Shown here one piece after another: positions 35,103 to 43,390 of a DNA stretch of 64,000 nucleotides (its first letter is position 1; each line of letters begins with the position of its first letter). Origin of the DNA: Candidatus Gastranaerophilales bacterium (GTDB lineage: Bacteria > Cyanobacteriota > Vampirovibrionia > Gastranaerophilales > Gastranaerophilaceae); NCBI GenBank assembly GCA_944324825.1, contig CALUXU010000001.1, positions 372,001-436,000 on the forward strand, in the 5' to 3' direction. The translations under genes and the position numbers were made by a program. The notes beneath the pieces were generated by a model. That model did no database searches. It was not told where the DNA came from and saw nothing but the letters and a program-made list of their open reading frames with translations.

Positions 35103-35354
35103 TATAAAACAAACTGGGAGGGTAAATAAATTCAATCAGAATTCTATTTACCGGTTAAAACTATAACGTCATTACGAGGAGGGACAACGTGTAAATGAAA
35201 ACTGCAATTGTATTATTCACCCCGACGAAGTAATCTATTTAGATTGCTTCACTATCGCTCGCAATGACAGGATTTTATTTATCTATTCACAAATCACCAA
35301 TTTTAAATGTAAATATATTGACATATTGCTGTATCAACAAGCTATAATATACAT
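35103..35354. repeat. ~250-bp leader repeat, copy 2
   Basis: Nearly identical to the block at 30030-30277, including the TTGACA/TATAAT promoter. It lies between the adaptor gene and an immunity gene. Confidence 0.8.
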
Positions 35355-35774
35355 GTGGCTAGTATTAAACATAATCTAAATAACTTTTATCAAAAACTTT
35401 GTGCGACCAAAGCTCACTTATGGTCGCACTGTTTATCATTAGCAGGATTAATTTTACTGTTGCTAATTATTGTTTCAGCCCAAGAAGGTTTTGTAATGTT
35501 TATATGTATATTTATGTATATCTTAATATTCTCGTTGTACCTTTATATACCATTTATTATCACTTTTTTGATAGAAATAATTTTTTTTAGAAATTGTAAA
35601 ATACCTGATAATTTTTTATTCCGAAACCCGATATTCCATTTTATTTGGTTAGTTGGAATATTTTTTTCACTAACACCATTATATATAATTATCATTTATG
35701 CAATAATTCCAATTACTTTTAATTATATGCATTCAATATATTATAAAATTTTAAGTGAAATTATTTTAGGATAA
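35355..35774 (+). CDS. Immunity-like membrane protein facing a truncated toxin
   Basis: The 139-residue protein starts from GTG at 35355, 6 nt after TATAAT. It reads MASIKHNLNNFYQKLCATKA and has HLWSH and FLFRNPIFHFIWLVGIFFSL. Its C-terminal two thirds match 42068-42481 almost base for base. It ends one base from the truncated toxin at 35776, tail to tail. Bases 35401-35429 are the conserved 9-bp inverted repeat. Confidence 0.7.
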   Translation: MASIKHNLNNFYQKLCATKAHLWSHCLSLAGLILLLLIIVSAQEGFVMFICIFMYILIFSLYLYIPFIITFLIEIIFFRNCKIPDNFLFRNPIFHFIWLVGIFFSLTPLYIIIIYAIIPITFNYMHSIYYKILSEIILG

Positions 35775-35775
35775 A

Positions 35776-36198
35776 TTAAATATCATCATTTTCAAATAAT
35801 GTTATTAGAATAACTAATATAAAATTAGTTAAATCACCTTTTTCTTGCTGTATTACTGCATTATTATTGATGGCATTTATTATTGCTCTTTTTACTGAAG
35901 GAGCATATTTTAAATACTCAAAATCATAATAATCAACTAATGTCGCAGTAAACGTACCGTCTTTATGAAAACAAGGATTATAAATATTACATTTACCTAT
36001 TGTTAAAGCTAAATTTAAATCATTTTTAAAGGATATTGAAAATGAACTATTTTTATAAAGACCATTTTTTATATTATCTTTTTCTTTATTTATAGCATTA
36101 ATAAATTCATCAGAATTCACTAAATTATTCATTAATGATGTACCATATTGAACTATAACAACAACATTTATTGATAAATATTTTAGCCGATAAAACAT
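35776..36198 (-). pseudogene. C-terminal fragment of an N-tagged toxin
   Basis: The readable 140 codons match the last ~120 residues of the toxin at 42483 nearly exactly (LALTIGKCNIYNP, VDYYDFEYLKYAPS, LTNFILVILITLF). The first ~12 codons come from unrelated sequence matching the end of the 32049 gene, so a recombination near 36165 removed the tag and N-terminal half. No ribosome site is evident. Confidence 0.75.
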
Positions 36199-36246
36199 TT
36201 AATCTTTCAGTAATTTAGAATTTTATATCTTTATTTTTCATTTCCG

Positions 36247-36429
36247 CTATTCTTCCCAAATCAAAGGTAAAATGGTATTTTGTTCGTATTTAGGAACAAC
36301 ATTTGCAGCATTTTTCTTTGGACGGGTAGTATATTTTTCGTATAGCTCCGGATGCTCATCAAGCAGCAATTCAACTTCCGACTTTGGAAGATTAAATATA
36401 TTATTTGTTTTAATATTTCTGATTTTCAT
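36247..36429 (-). CDS. Small phage protein near capsid genes
   Basis: The 60-residue product starts MKIRNIKTNNIFNLPKSEVE, with AAAGGAGTTAATAT before the ATG. The pattern 'NxFxLPxSEVxxLLxxxP' resembles short phage head proteins that follow the capsid gene. It is followed by the toxin fragment and the adaptor gene. Confidence 0.55.
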   Translation of the reverse strand: MKIRNIKTNNIFNLPKSEVELLLDEHPELYEKYTTRPKKNAANVVPKYEQNTILPLIWEE

Positions 36430-36478
36430 ATATTAACTCCTTTTAATAAAGGGCGGAGCTTTGCTCCGCCCGAATAGA

Positions 36479-36862
36479 TTAGTGAACAGCAACAGATTTT
36501 GCGACCGCAAAAATATTCCCTGTAAATCCTGTTTTAAAATCAAGATTCATAGAACCGTCTTTATTTTCAAACCTTGACGGGTCTTGAATCTGATAGAAAT
36601 TTACAGAGGATGCATCAACAGCAACAGTCAAATCACCTAATTTAGCATTAGGATAATTATCCCCGGCCTTAAAAGTAACTTCAGATGCAGAAGCAGCTGT
36701 ATTTTCGACACAAATCACAAGCGAATTATTTTTGTTATCAAATGCTTTTGCCAAACAAATACCATTAGCAGGGGTAACTGCTTGCTTTGTAATTTTCACA
36801 TCAGCAACAGATTGTGAATCATCCATTTCAGGATATTGAACATTAATATTATCTCTAGCCAT
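36479..36862 (-). CDS. Probable head decoration protein
   Basis: The 127-residue product starts MARDNINVQYPEMDDSQSVA at 36862 after GAAAGGACTTTTT. ITKQAVTPANGICLAKAFDN and LVICVENTAASASEVTFKAG form a beta-sandwich-like sequence common in capsid-decorating or head-fibre proteins. It directly follows the major capsid gene. The role is inferred from position and composition. Confidence 0.55.
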   Translation of the reverse strand: MARDNINVQYPEMDDSQSVADVKITKQAVTPANGICLAKAFDNKNNSLVICVENTAASASEVTFKAGDNYPNAKLGDLTVAVDASSVNFYQIQDPSRFENKDGSMNLDFKTGFTGNIFAVAKSVAVH

Positions 36863-36931
36863 AAAAAGTCCTTTCAAATAATGTGTAACTAATTTGGGCA
36901 TAAAGCCCGAATATCAAAATTATTCGGGCAT

Positions 36932-37828
36932 TTACGCACGTTTAGATAAGGAGAGAGGTGCAGAAATTTTAACAGTACCTAAGAAATCAGCACGAGGTGC
37001 CCCTACACCATACAAACCATATCCTTTGTATCTTGTGTTAAAACTATTTTCAGGAGTATAAGATTGTGTGCTTAAATCAGCAGAAACGCCCCCTGCAAGA
37101 GTTTTACCTTTGATACCGAATAAAGGATAGAAAACACCGTCTTCCGGTTGAGCAATGTTGTTAGAAACAAGAATTTCCCATCCGCAGAGATGCCCGACAT
37201 ACCCTTTAGATAATTTTTCATGACCTGATTCAACGTATTTAAGATCATCAAGTTTGCCTAAATAGAATTGGTACTCAGGCGGAACAATGCAGACCATATT
37301 TCCGTCAATCCAGTTGGTATGACCTTTGCCGTCACCTTTTTTGAAAAGAGCCTGCATATATGCAAGAATTTCTTTTGCATAATCAGCATCAAGAGTAATG
37401 GCTTTACCATTATCATCAAGATAGTGAGCAGCACGAGTATAAAGGTTAGCATAAGCGGCATCAACACCGGCAGCGAATTGCTTTATAGCATCTTCCGTAT
37501 AATCTTTAGCAAGATTCATTTGTTGACTTCCATCAATTGCAGCTTGGATTCTTTTTTCCTCGATAGCAGTCAATTCAAAGTGGAATGCTTTACCTCGGTT
37601 AATTTTAACTTTAGTAGTAGAAGTTGTTGCAATTTCAGGAGCAGTTAATTCGCCGCCGTCATAATCAAACATGGTAACAGAACCAGGCATAATAACGTCA
37701 ACTTCATCACCTTTTTTAACAGAATCTTTAAAATCGGTGTGTGATAATTTACCAATTACCAGTTCATCATAAAGATATTTTTTGAATGCATTGTTGAATG
37801 CAGAAATAACGATTTGTTTAACAGACAT
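36932..37828 (-). CDS. Major capsid protein
   Basis: The 298-residue protein has features of HK97-fold capsid proteins of the P22-like or related types: an N-terminal helix (ISAFNNAFKKYLYDELVIGK), an acidic E-loop-like region (GDEVDVIMPGSVTMFDYDGG), INRGKAFHFELTAIEEKRIQ, and a beta-rich end. It lies between scaffold and decoration-like genes, each with GAAAGGA ribosome sites. No protease gene is present, so assembly is probably scaffold-dependent. Confidence 0.8.
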   Translation of the reverse strand: MSVKQIVISAFNNAFKKYLYDELVIGKLSHTDFKDSVKKGDEVDVIMPGSVTMFDYDGGELTAPEIATTSTTKVKINRGKAFHFELTAIEEKRIQAAIDGSQQMNLAKDYTEDAIKQFAAGVDAAYANLYTRAAHYLDDNGKAITLDADYAKEILAYMQALFKKGDGKGHTNWIDGNMVCIVPPEYQFYLGKLDDLKYVESGHEKLSKGYVGHLCGWEILVSNNIAQPEDGVFYPLFGIKGKTLAGGVSADLSTQSYTPENSFNTRYKGYGLYGVGAPRADFLGTVKISAPLSLSKRA

Positions 37829-37962
37829 AATAATCCTTTCATAAAACTTGTGTACAAAACGATTTTCCGGGCAAATCTACATATACAAACCTGTTATCGG
37901 AATACCGGCAGGAATTTGTTATACAAGAAATGTTTTCCGGAGAGAAACTAACAAAAAATTTG

Positions 37963-38553
37963 TTAGATATATTTAGCAATAACCTCATCAATTTCGGCAT
38001 CATCAAGAGTATCCAATTTAGGAATTGGTTTTGATGCAGCTTTCGGGCTTGAATCTGAGAATTGCATTTGTGATTTACTATTTTCAGTTTCAGACTTAGC
38101 GGACTGACTTTTTTCGTACATAGAAATACGAGATTTAACATAACTATCCAAAAGAGAAACAAATTTATCAGTATCTAAGTTTGTTCCGAGAGCCGTTAAT
38201 GCTTCTTTGTAGAGATTACTGAATTCCGGGTTTTTAAAATATTCATCTTTATCATATTTTGAAGCATTTTTACTAATATATTCTTTAAGTGCTTTATTAT
38301 TTTCTTGGAAATCAGAAACTTGTTTTTGAATTTTATCAAGAATTTCTGCTTTTTTTCTAAGTTCCCCAAGCTCTTTTGATTGTTGACCGTGTTTTGCTTC
38401 AATATTTTTATAAGCATTAGACAAATCATCAACCGATTTAAATTTACCCATAATTAACTCGGTATTATCATTATTAAGAGCAGTATTGTCTTGCGATTGC
38501 TCTTGAAAATTTAATTGAGTATTATCTTGTGAAATTTGTTCAAAATTATCCAT
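37963..38553 (-). CDS. Capsid scaffold protein
   Basis: The 196-residue product is Gln/Asn/Lys-rich and largely coiled coil (KHGQQSKELGELRKKAEIL). It has an acidic C-terminus (LDTLDDAEIDEVIAKYI), typical of scaffolds that act inside the procapsid. It precedes the capsid gene on the same strand. TAAGGAGATTTTTT sets the ATG at 38553. Confidence 0.75.
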   Translation of the reverse strand: MDNFEQISQDNTQLNFQEQSQDNTALNNDNTELIMGKFKSVDDLSNAYKNIEAKHGQQSKELGELRKKAEILDKIQKQVSDFQENNKALKEYISKNASKYDKDEYFKNPEFSNLYKEALTALGTNLDTDKFVSLLDSYVKSRISMYEKSQSAKSETENSKSQMQFSDSSPKAASKPIPKLDTLDDAEIDEVIAKYI

Positions 38554-38646
38554 AAAAAATCTCCTTAACTAAAGTACAACGGCATACGCCAAAATATTCA
38601 AAATATTTATAATTTGCTGGACCACCACTCCTTTCTAAAGAAACAA

Positions 38647-38675
38647 GATTCTCCTTAAAAATTGGAGAATCTTGA
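38647..38675 (-). terminator. Hairpin upstream of the scaffold gene
   Basis: AGATTCTCC and GGAGAATCT form a perfect stem with a short T-rich minus-strand tail. It would separate the toxin genes from the scaffold-capsid unit. Confidence 0.5.
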
Positions 38676-38762
38676 AATAACAATGATTGGTATACAAAAT
38701 GCGATGATTAATAAATGTAAATATATTAATGATTAATTATTTTAACAAGTTATAATATACAT

Positions 38763-39131
38763 GTGACTAGTATTAAACATAATCTAAATAACTTTTATCA
38801 AAAACTTTGTGCGACCAAGGTTCACCTATGGTCGCACTGTTTAGCATTAATAGGATGGTTATTAATTTTTAATGGTATTAGTTTTTTATTTGACACGTCA
38901 AAAAATACTTCCTTTTTAATTGCAGAAAAAACTTTTATATTTTATACGTTATTTATTATATTTATTAATTTAACTATTTTAGAACTGCTATTTTTTAAAA
39001 AATTTAAAATTAAATGTAAGTTTTTAATAAAAAACAACTACTATAATATTTTTTGGATTATTGGAATCAGCACAAGTACAATCATTTTTTCTATAATACC
39101 TACTATTTGTATATTATTTTATATTATTTAA
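38763..39131 (+). CDS. Immunity-like membrane protein, no adjacent toxin
   Basis: The 122-residue protein starts from GTG at 38763 (MTSIKHNLNNFYQKLCATKV), 6 nt after TATAAT at 38751-38756. It carries HLWSHCLALIGW and KFLIKNNYYNIFWIIGISTS. The conserved inverted repeat is at 38809-38837. There is no toxin remnant at its 3' end, so it is an orphan within the array. Confidence 0.68.
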   Translation: MTSIKHNLNNFYQKLCATKVHLWSHCLALIGWLLIFNGISFLFDTSKNTSFLIAEKTFIFYTLFIIFINLTILELLFFKKFKIKCKFLIKNNYYNIFWIIGISTSTIIFSIIPTICILFYII

Positions 39132-39201
39132 TTTAATCTACGTATTAAAATATTGTAAATATATTAATGTCATATTATAATTTCAAAGTATAATAATACT
39201 A

Positions 39202-39567
39202 ATGAACAATATAAAACAACACCTTAACAATTTCTATCAAAAACTTTGTGCGACCAAAGTTCACCTATGGTCGCACTGTTTAGCGTTACTTGGTTGGTTT
39301 TTAATTTGTAATTGTATTAGTTTTTTATTTGATTCAGATATATTTTTGTTTATAGTAGGCAGCGTTTTCATATCCGGTACTCTATTCACACTATTTATTA
39401 TTTTTACTATTTTAGAATTAATTTTTTTCAAAAAATTTAAAATTAAATGGAATTTTTTAGTAAAAAACAGGTACTATAATATTTTTTGGATTATTGGAAT
39501 ATTCACAGGAGTATTTATTATAATACCTGTTTATATAATACTAAACTGTCTTAGATTCATTACATAA
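39202..39567 (+). CDS. Immunity-like membrane protein facing a toxin remnant
   Basis: The 121-residue protein starts MNNIKQHLNNFYQKLCATKV. TATAAT at 39189-39194 ends 7 nt before the ATG. It has HLWSHCLALLGW and NFLVKNRYYNIFWIIGIFTG, with the conserved inverted repeat at 39248-39276. Its 3' end overlaps the end of a decayed toxin C-terminus at 39560 by 8 bp, the same tail-to-tail arrangement as in intact modules. Confidence 0.7.
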   Translation: MNNIKQHLNNFYQKLCATKVHLWSHCLALLGWFLICNCISFLFDSDIFLFIVGSVFISGTLFTLFIIFTILELIFFKKFKIKWNFLVKNRYYNIFWIIGIFTGVFIIIPVYIILNCLRFIT

Positions 39568-39775
39568 ATTTCCCAACCGGAATCCTTATTGGGTATATTA
39601 TCAAATAATTCTTCAATCTTCCTGTTTCTTGTTAGAAATAAGCATTATTATTTGCGATTATTGTTTTTAAAGAATCATAATTATAGTTATATTTTTCTGA
39701 TAACGAAAAATTATAATAATCAATTAATGTTCCACAAATATATCCATCGACAATATACATATTTCCGCTATTAAT
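39560..39775 (-). pseudogene. Toxin C-terminal remnant with in-frame TAA
   Basis: On the minus strand the frame reads MYIVDGYICGTLIDYYNF, then ANNNAYF-stop-QETGRLKNYLIIYPIRIPVG. It aligns with the last ~70 residues of the toxin at 40938 (VDGYICGTHIDYYNY, ANNNAYRQQEYGKLTNYLII), with TAA replacing a CAA codon. Everything upstream of about 39775 is lost. Confidence 0.7.
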
Positions 39776-39826
39776 AAATGTAAATATATTAATGAATTAT
39801 TTTAATAATAGAGTATAATTATTATC

Positions 39827-40963
39827 ATGATAAATTGGAGTAACAAAAAATTAATCCACAAATTTTTTCGTATATTTCTAATTATATTAATTACAAATAT
39901 ATGCATACAATCATTTCGTTTTACAGAAAACTCGTACAACAAATATTATCATCAAGGGGAAGAATATATCTCAGAATATAAAGATACTGCACAATATGAA
40001 CTATTTTCGAATTATGATTCATGCATTAATACAGAAAATATTCCTAAAACATATAAAAACTATTTAAACACAAAACATCGTGATAATGCTTTTTATTATA
40101 TCTACGACTACAAAAATATTAATTATTCAAATCCAAATGGGGAAGAGAAGGCAAGACTTGAATTTATTAAATCTTTAGAAAAACATCATAAAGATACTAC
40201 TAATAATATGAAACCTCAACTATATAATTATAAAAACTATAAATTATTTTATAATGAATCTGGAGAATTAGTATTTATAGAATATGAAAAAGATATGCAC
40301 AACTATTATCGTTACGATATTAACGGCAAACTGGCAGAAGCAGAATGGTATAATTGTAACGAAGTCAATATTGTATTTTCGCCAAATGAAGAATTAAAAT
40401 ATTATTTTTATAAAGGCTCTGCATTCCCATTTTGGCAATATCACATAAGTTATTCAAAATATATTATAAAAGTTGTTAAAGAAATATTATTATCATCAAT
40501 AATAATATTTCTTTTATATTTATTACATTTAATAGTCCGAAAAAACAAATTTCCGACTTTAATAAATAAAAACTATTTTCAAGAATATGAAAATAAAAAT
40601 AAGCATAAAAAATTTTATATTATAAAAAAATGTATACAAAATATAAAATCCCATATTTGGTCACATATTACAATGTTACTCGGCTTATTTTGCGGATTTT
40701 TATTATTATATTTTTGGGGAGAACAAGGAGATAAATCTCTTTATCTCCTTGTATGTATAACAATTAGTAGTTACCTATTTTTTATAAGTTTATTTTGTAT
40801 ATTACTAGAAACTATTTTCTTTTATAAATTTAAAATAAGATGGAAATTTATTTACGAAAATAAATTTTATAATATTACCTGGATATTAGGTCAAATTTTT
40901 TATTTAATATTTTTACTCACGATAATAATACCTCTCTTTATATTTCATCAAGAGGTATACTAA
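39827..40963 (+). CDS. Extracytoplasmic domain fused to an immunity-like membrane domain
   Basis: The 378-residue protein has an N-terminal membrane helix (FFRIFLIILITNICIQSF), about 180 residues of hydrophilic Tyr/Asn-rich sequence, and a second helix near 215-235. It ends with a complete immunity-family domain: SHIWSHITMLLGLFCGF and KFIYENKFYNITWILGQIFY. TATAAT at 39814-39819 ends 7 nt before the ATG. Its 3' end overlaps the intact toxin at 40938 by 26 bp. It is therefore the likely immunity protein for that toxin, in an unusual two-domain form. Confidence 0.7.
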   Translation: MINWSNKKLIHKFFRIFLIILITNICIQSFRFTENSYNKYYHQGEEYISEYKDTAQYELFSNYDSCINTENIPKTYKNYLNTKHRDNAFYYIYDYKNINYSNPNGEEKARLEFIKSLEKHHKDTTNNMKPQLYNYKNYKLFYNESGELVFIEYEKDMHNYYRYDINGKLAEAEWYNCNEVNIVFSPNEELKYYFYKGSAFPFWQYHISYSKYIIKVVKEILLSSIIIFLLYLLHLIVRKNKFPTLINKNYFQEYENKNKHKKFYIIKKCIQNIKSHIWSHITMLLGLFCGFLLLYFWGEQGDKSLYLLVCITISSYLFFISLFCILLETIFFYKFKIRWKFIYENKFYNITWILGQIFYLIFLLTIIIPLFIFHQEVY

Positions 40964-41795
40964 TAGGGAAAATTATCAAATAATTAGTCAATTTACCATA
41001 TTCTTGTTGACGATATGCATTATTATTTGCAGCGGTCGCAAATATTGAATTACCTTTATAATATTTCAAATATTTATAATTATAATAATCAATATGTGTC
41101 CCACAAATATATCCATCAACTATGCGTACATTATATAATGTCGCATGACCTAGAGTTAAATGAGCATCTTTTGTTTTATCAAAAGTTATATTAAACGAAT
41201 TATTTTTATATTCTCCGGATTTTATACCTGATAAACGAGATTTTATTGCATCTTTAAATTCAGGTGAATTATAAACTGTTTTCACAAGACGAGAATCTTG
41301 CTGAGGAATCACAACATTTGTATTGTTATCTACATATGGTATATCCAGCTTGTCTAAATTATTTTGAATAAATGATTTTACACCTTCATTTTGAAGATCT
41401 TTAAATTTTACATAAACATTTTCCTTATTATATTGTTTTTGATTTTCGTAATCTAGTGATAATCGGTAATATTTATGATACAAATCATTATTAGATGAAT
41501 GCAATTCTACATACCTTTGTAAAGGAGCCAAAGAATAAGTATAATCGAATCCATTTTGTATTTGTTTGTTATATTCTTTCATTCTAATAGATTTTTTTTC
41601 AGCATTCGTCAATTCATATATCGGAGCCGCCCCACTGGTCATGCCGGTACTTTTGCTCTGGTGTCTTTGAGAAAGCGAATTATCACCTTCGTGCTTTGCA
41701 CCGCACGTTCTCCAGTAAGAATCAACTTTAGTCCCGTCCTCGCGAACATAACCGGATACTTTATAAGTTCCGGCACAATTTTTATTTTTAGCCAT
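40938..41795 (-). CDS. Toxin with N-terminal REDGTKV tag (intact)
   Basis: The 285-residue product starts MAKNKNCAGTYKVSGYVRED at 41795 after GAAAGGAGTTTTT. The tag continues GTKVDSYWRTCGAKHEGDN to about residue 58. The middle is helical and Lys/Asn-rich (YYRLSLDYENQKQYNKENVY). The C-terminal third has LTLGHATLYN and CGTHIDYYNYKYLKYY and ends hydrophobically (LTNYLIIFPISIPL). I recognise no known toxin fold. Toxin assignment rests on the tag, paralogues with swapped ends, and the convergent membrane protein. Confidence 0.65.
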   Translation of the reverse strand: MAKNKNCAGTYKVSGYVREDGTKVDSYWRTCGAKHEGDNSLSQRHQSKSTGMTSGAAPIYELTNAEKKSIRMKEYNKQIQNGFDYTYSLAPLQRYVELHSSNNDLYHKYYRLSLDYENQKQYNKENVYVKFKDLQNEGVKSFIQNNLDKLDIPYVDNNTNVVIPQQDSRLVKTVYNSPEFKDAIKSRLSGIKSGEYKNNSFNITFDKTKDAHLTLGHATLYNVRIVDGYICGTHIDYYNYKYLKYYKGNSIFATAANNNAYRQQEYGKLTNYLIIFPISIPLDEI

Positions 41796-41817
41796 AAAAA
41801 CTCCTTTCATAAATTTA

Positions 41818-42067
41818 TAAGACAAACTTGGAGGGTAAATAAATTCAATCAGAATTCTATTTACCGGTTAAAACTATTACGTCATTACGAGGAGGGGCAA
41901 TGTGGAAATGAAAACTGCAATTATATTATTCACCCCGACGAAGTAATCTATTTAGATTGCTTCACTATCGTTCGCAATGACAGGATTTTATTTATCTATT
42001 CACAAATCACCAATTTTAAATGTAAATATATTGACATATTGCTGTATCAACAAGCTATAATATACAT
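41818..42067. repeat. ~250-bp leader repeat, copy 3
   Basis: Third near-identical copy of the leader block, between the tagged toxin start and an immunity gene, including TTGACA at 42031 and TATAAT at 42056. Confidence 0.8.
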
Positions 42068-42481
42068 GTGGCTAGTATTAAACATAATCTAAACAAATTC
42101 TATCAAAAACTTTGTGCGACCAAGGTTCACCTATGGTCGCACTGTTTAGCATTAGCAGGATTAATTTTACTATTGTTAATTATTATTTCAATCAAAGATG
42201 ATTTTTTAATTCTTGCTTGCATGTATATATTAATATATTCAATATTATTATATATACCATTTATTATTACTTTTTTGATAGAAATAATTTTTTTTAGAAA
42301 TTGTAAAATACCTGATAATTTTTTATTCCGAAACCCGATATTCCATTTTATTTGGTTAGTTGGAATATTTTTTTCACTAACACCATTATATATAATTATC
42401 ATTTATGCAATAATTCCAATTACTTTTAATTATATGCATTCAATATATTATAAAATTTTAAGTGAAATTATTTTAGGATAA
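42068..42481 (+). CDS. Immunity-like membrane protein facing an intact toxin
   Basis: The 137-residue protein starts from GTG at 42068 (MASIKHNLNKFYQKLCATKV) and has HLWSHCLALAGL and FLFRNPIFHFIWLVGIFFSL. It is followed after one base by the end of the convergent intact toxin at 42483. Its C-terminal two thirds are duplicated at 35355-35774. The conserved inverted repeat is at 42114-42142. Confidence 0.72.
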   Translation: MASIKHNLNKFYQKLCATKVHLWSHCLALAGLILLLLIIISIKDDFLILACMYILIYSILLYIPFIITFLIEIIFFRNCKIPDNFLFRNPIFHFIWLVGIFFSLTPLYIIIIYAIIPITFNYMHSIYYKILSEIILG

Positions 42482-42482
42482 A

Positions 42483-43334
42483 TTAAATATCATCATTTTC
42501 AAATAATGTTATTAGAATAACTAATATAAAATTAGTTAAATCACCTTTTTCTTGCTGTATTACTGCATTATTATTGATGGCATTTATTATTGCTCTTTTT
42601 ACTGAAGGAGCATATTTTAAATACTCAAAATCATAATAATCAACTAATGTCGCAGTAAACGTACCGTCTTTATGAAAACAAGGATTATAAATATTACATT
42701 TACCTATTGTTAAAGCTAAATTTAAATCATTTTTAAAGGATATTGAAAATGAACTATTTTTATAAAGACCATTTTTTATATTATCTTTTTCTTTATTTAT
42801 AGCATTAATAAATTCATCAGAATTCACTAAATTATTCATTAATGATGTGCCATACTGGACTATAACAACATCAGTAGAATTTGCTATGTTTTGTTGTTTA
42901 TAATGAGATTTAATAAAATCTTTTATATTACTATCTTCTATTTGTTCAAACTTAATATATAAATTTGTTTTATCAAACTTTTTTTGATTATTAATATCTA
43001 AGGAAATTCTATAATACTTTAAAAAATCATAAGGAAAAGGAATGTTTTTAGCAACAGCAGTTTGTAGTTTAACAAATTGCTCAGAGGACAACTTATCTTG
43101 TATATCCGCAGACAAAATATGATTATAATATTTTACTCTATCATTTATATTTATATCTATCTCCGCTGCCCCACCGGTCATGCCGGTACTTTTGCTCTGG
43201 TGTCTTTGAGAAGATGAATTATCACCTTCGTGCTTTGCACCGCACGTTCTCCAGTAAGAATCAACTTTAGTCCCGTCCTCGCGAACATAACCGGATACTT
43301 TATAAGTTCCGGCACAATTTTGTTTATTTGTCAT
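42483..43334 (-). CDS. Toxin with N-terminal REDGTKV tag (intact)
   Basis: The 283-residue product starts MTNKQNCAGTYKVSGYVRED at 43334, with ATAGGAGTTTTTATT upstream. After the ~58-residue tag comes a helical region unlike that of 40938 in sequence. The C-terminal domain is shared: YYRISLDINNQKKFDKTNLY, LALTIGKCNIYNP, VDYYDFEYLK and the hydrophobic LTNFILVILITLF. Its last ~375 bp are duplicated at 35776. The portal gene lies 56 bp upstream, so the toxin is expressed as part of the late operon. Confidence 0.65.
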   Translation of the reverse strand: MTNKQNCAGTYKVSGYVREDGTKVDSYWRTCGAKHEGDNSSSQRHQSKSTGMTGGAAEIDININDRVKYYNHILSADIQDKLSSEQFVKLQTAVAKNIPFPYDFLKYYRISLDINNQKKFDKTNLYIKFEQIEDSNIKDFIKSHYKQQNIANSTDVVIVQYGTSLMNNLVNSDEFINAINKEKDNIKNGLYKNSSFSISFKNDLNLALTIGKCNIYNPCFHKDGTFTATLVDYYDFEYLKYAPSVKRAIINAINNNAVIQQEKGDLTNFILVILITLFENDDI

Positions 43335-43390
43335 AATAAAAACTCCTATAATTTTGTAATACTTAATAAATCCTTCCCACAGGAACAGCA

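Noticed and set aside
40938-43334. Resemblance of the D-Y-Y-D strand to the D-x-Y-D active site of colicin M-type toxins
   Set aside because: The His-Arg pair that completes that active site is not seen at the expected distance, and the rest of the sequence does not match, so the family name is not used.
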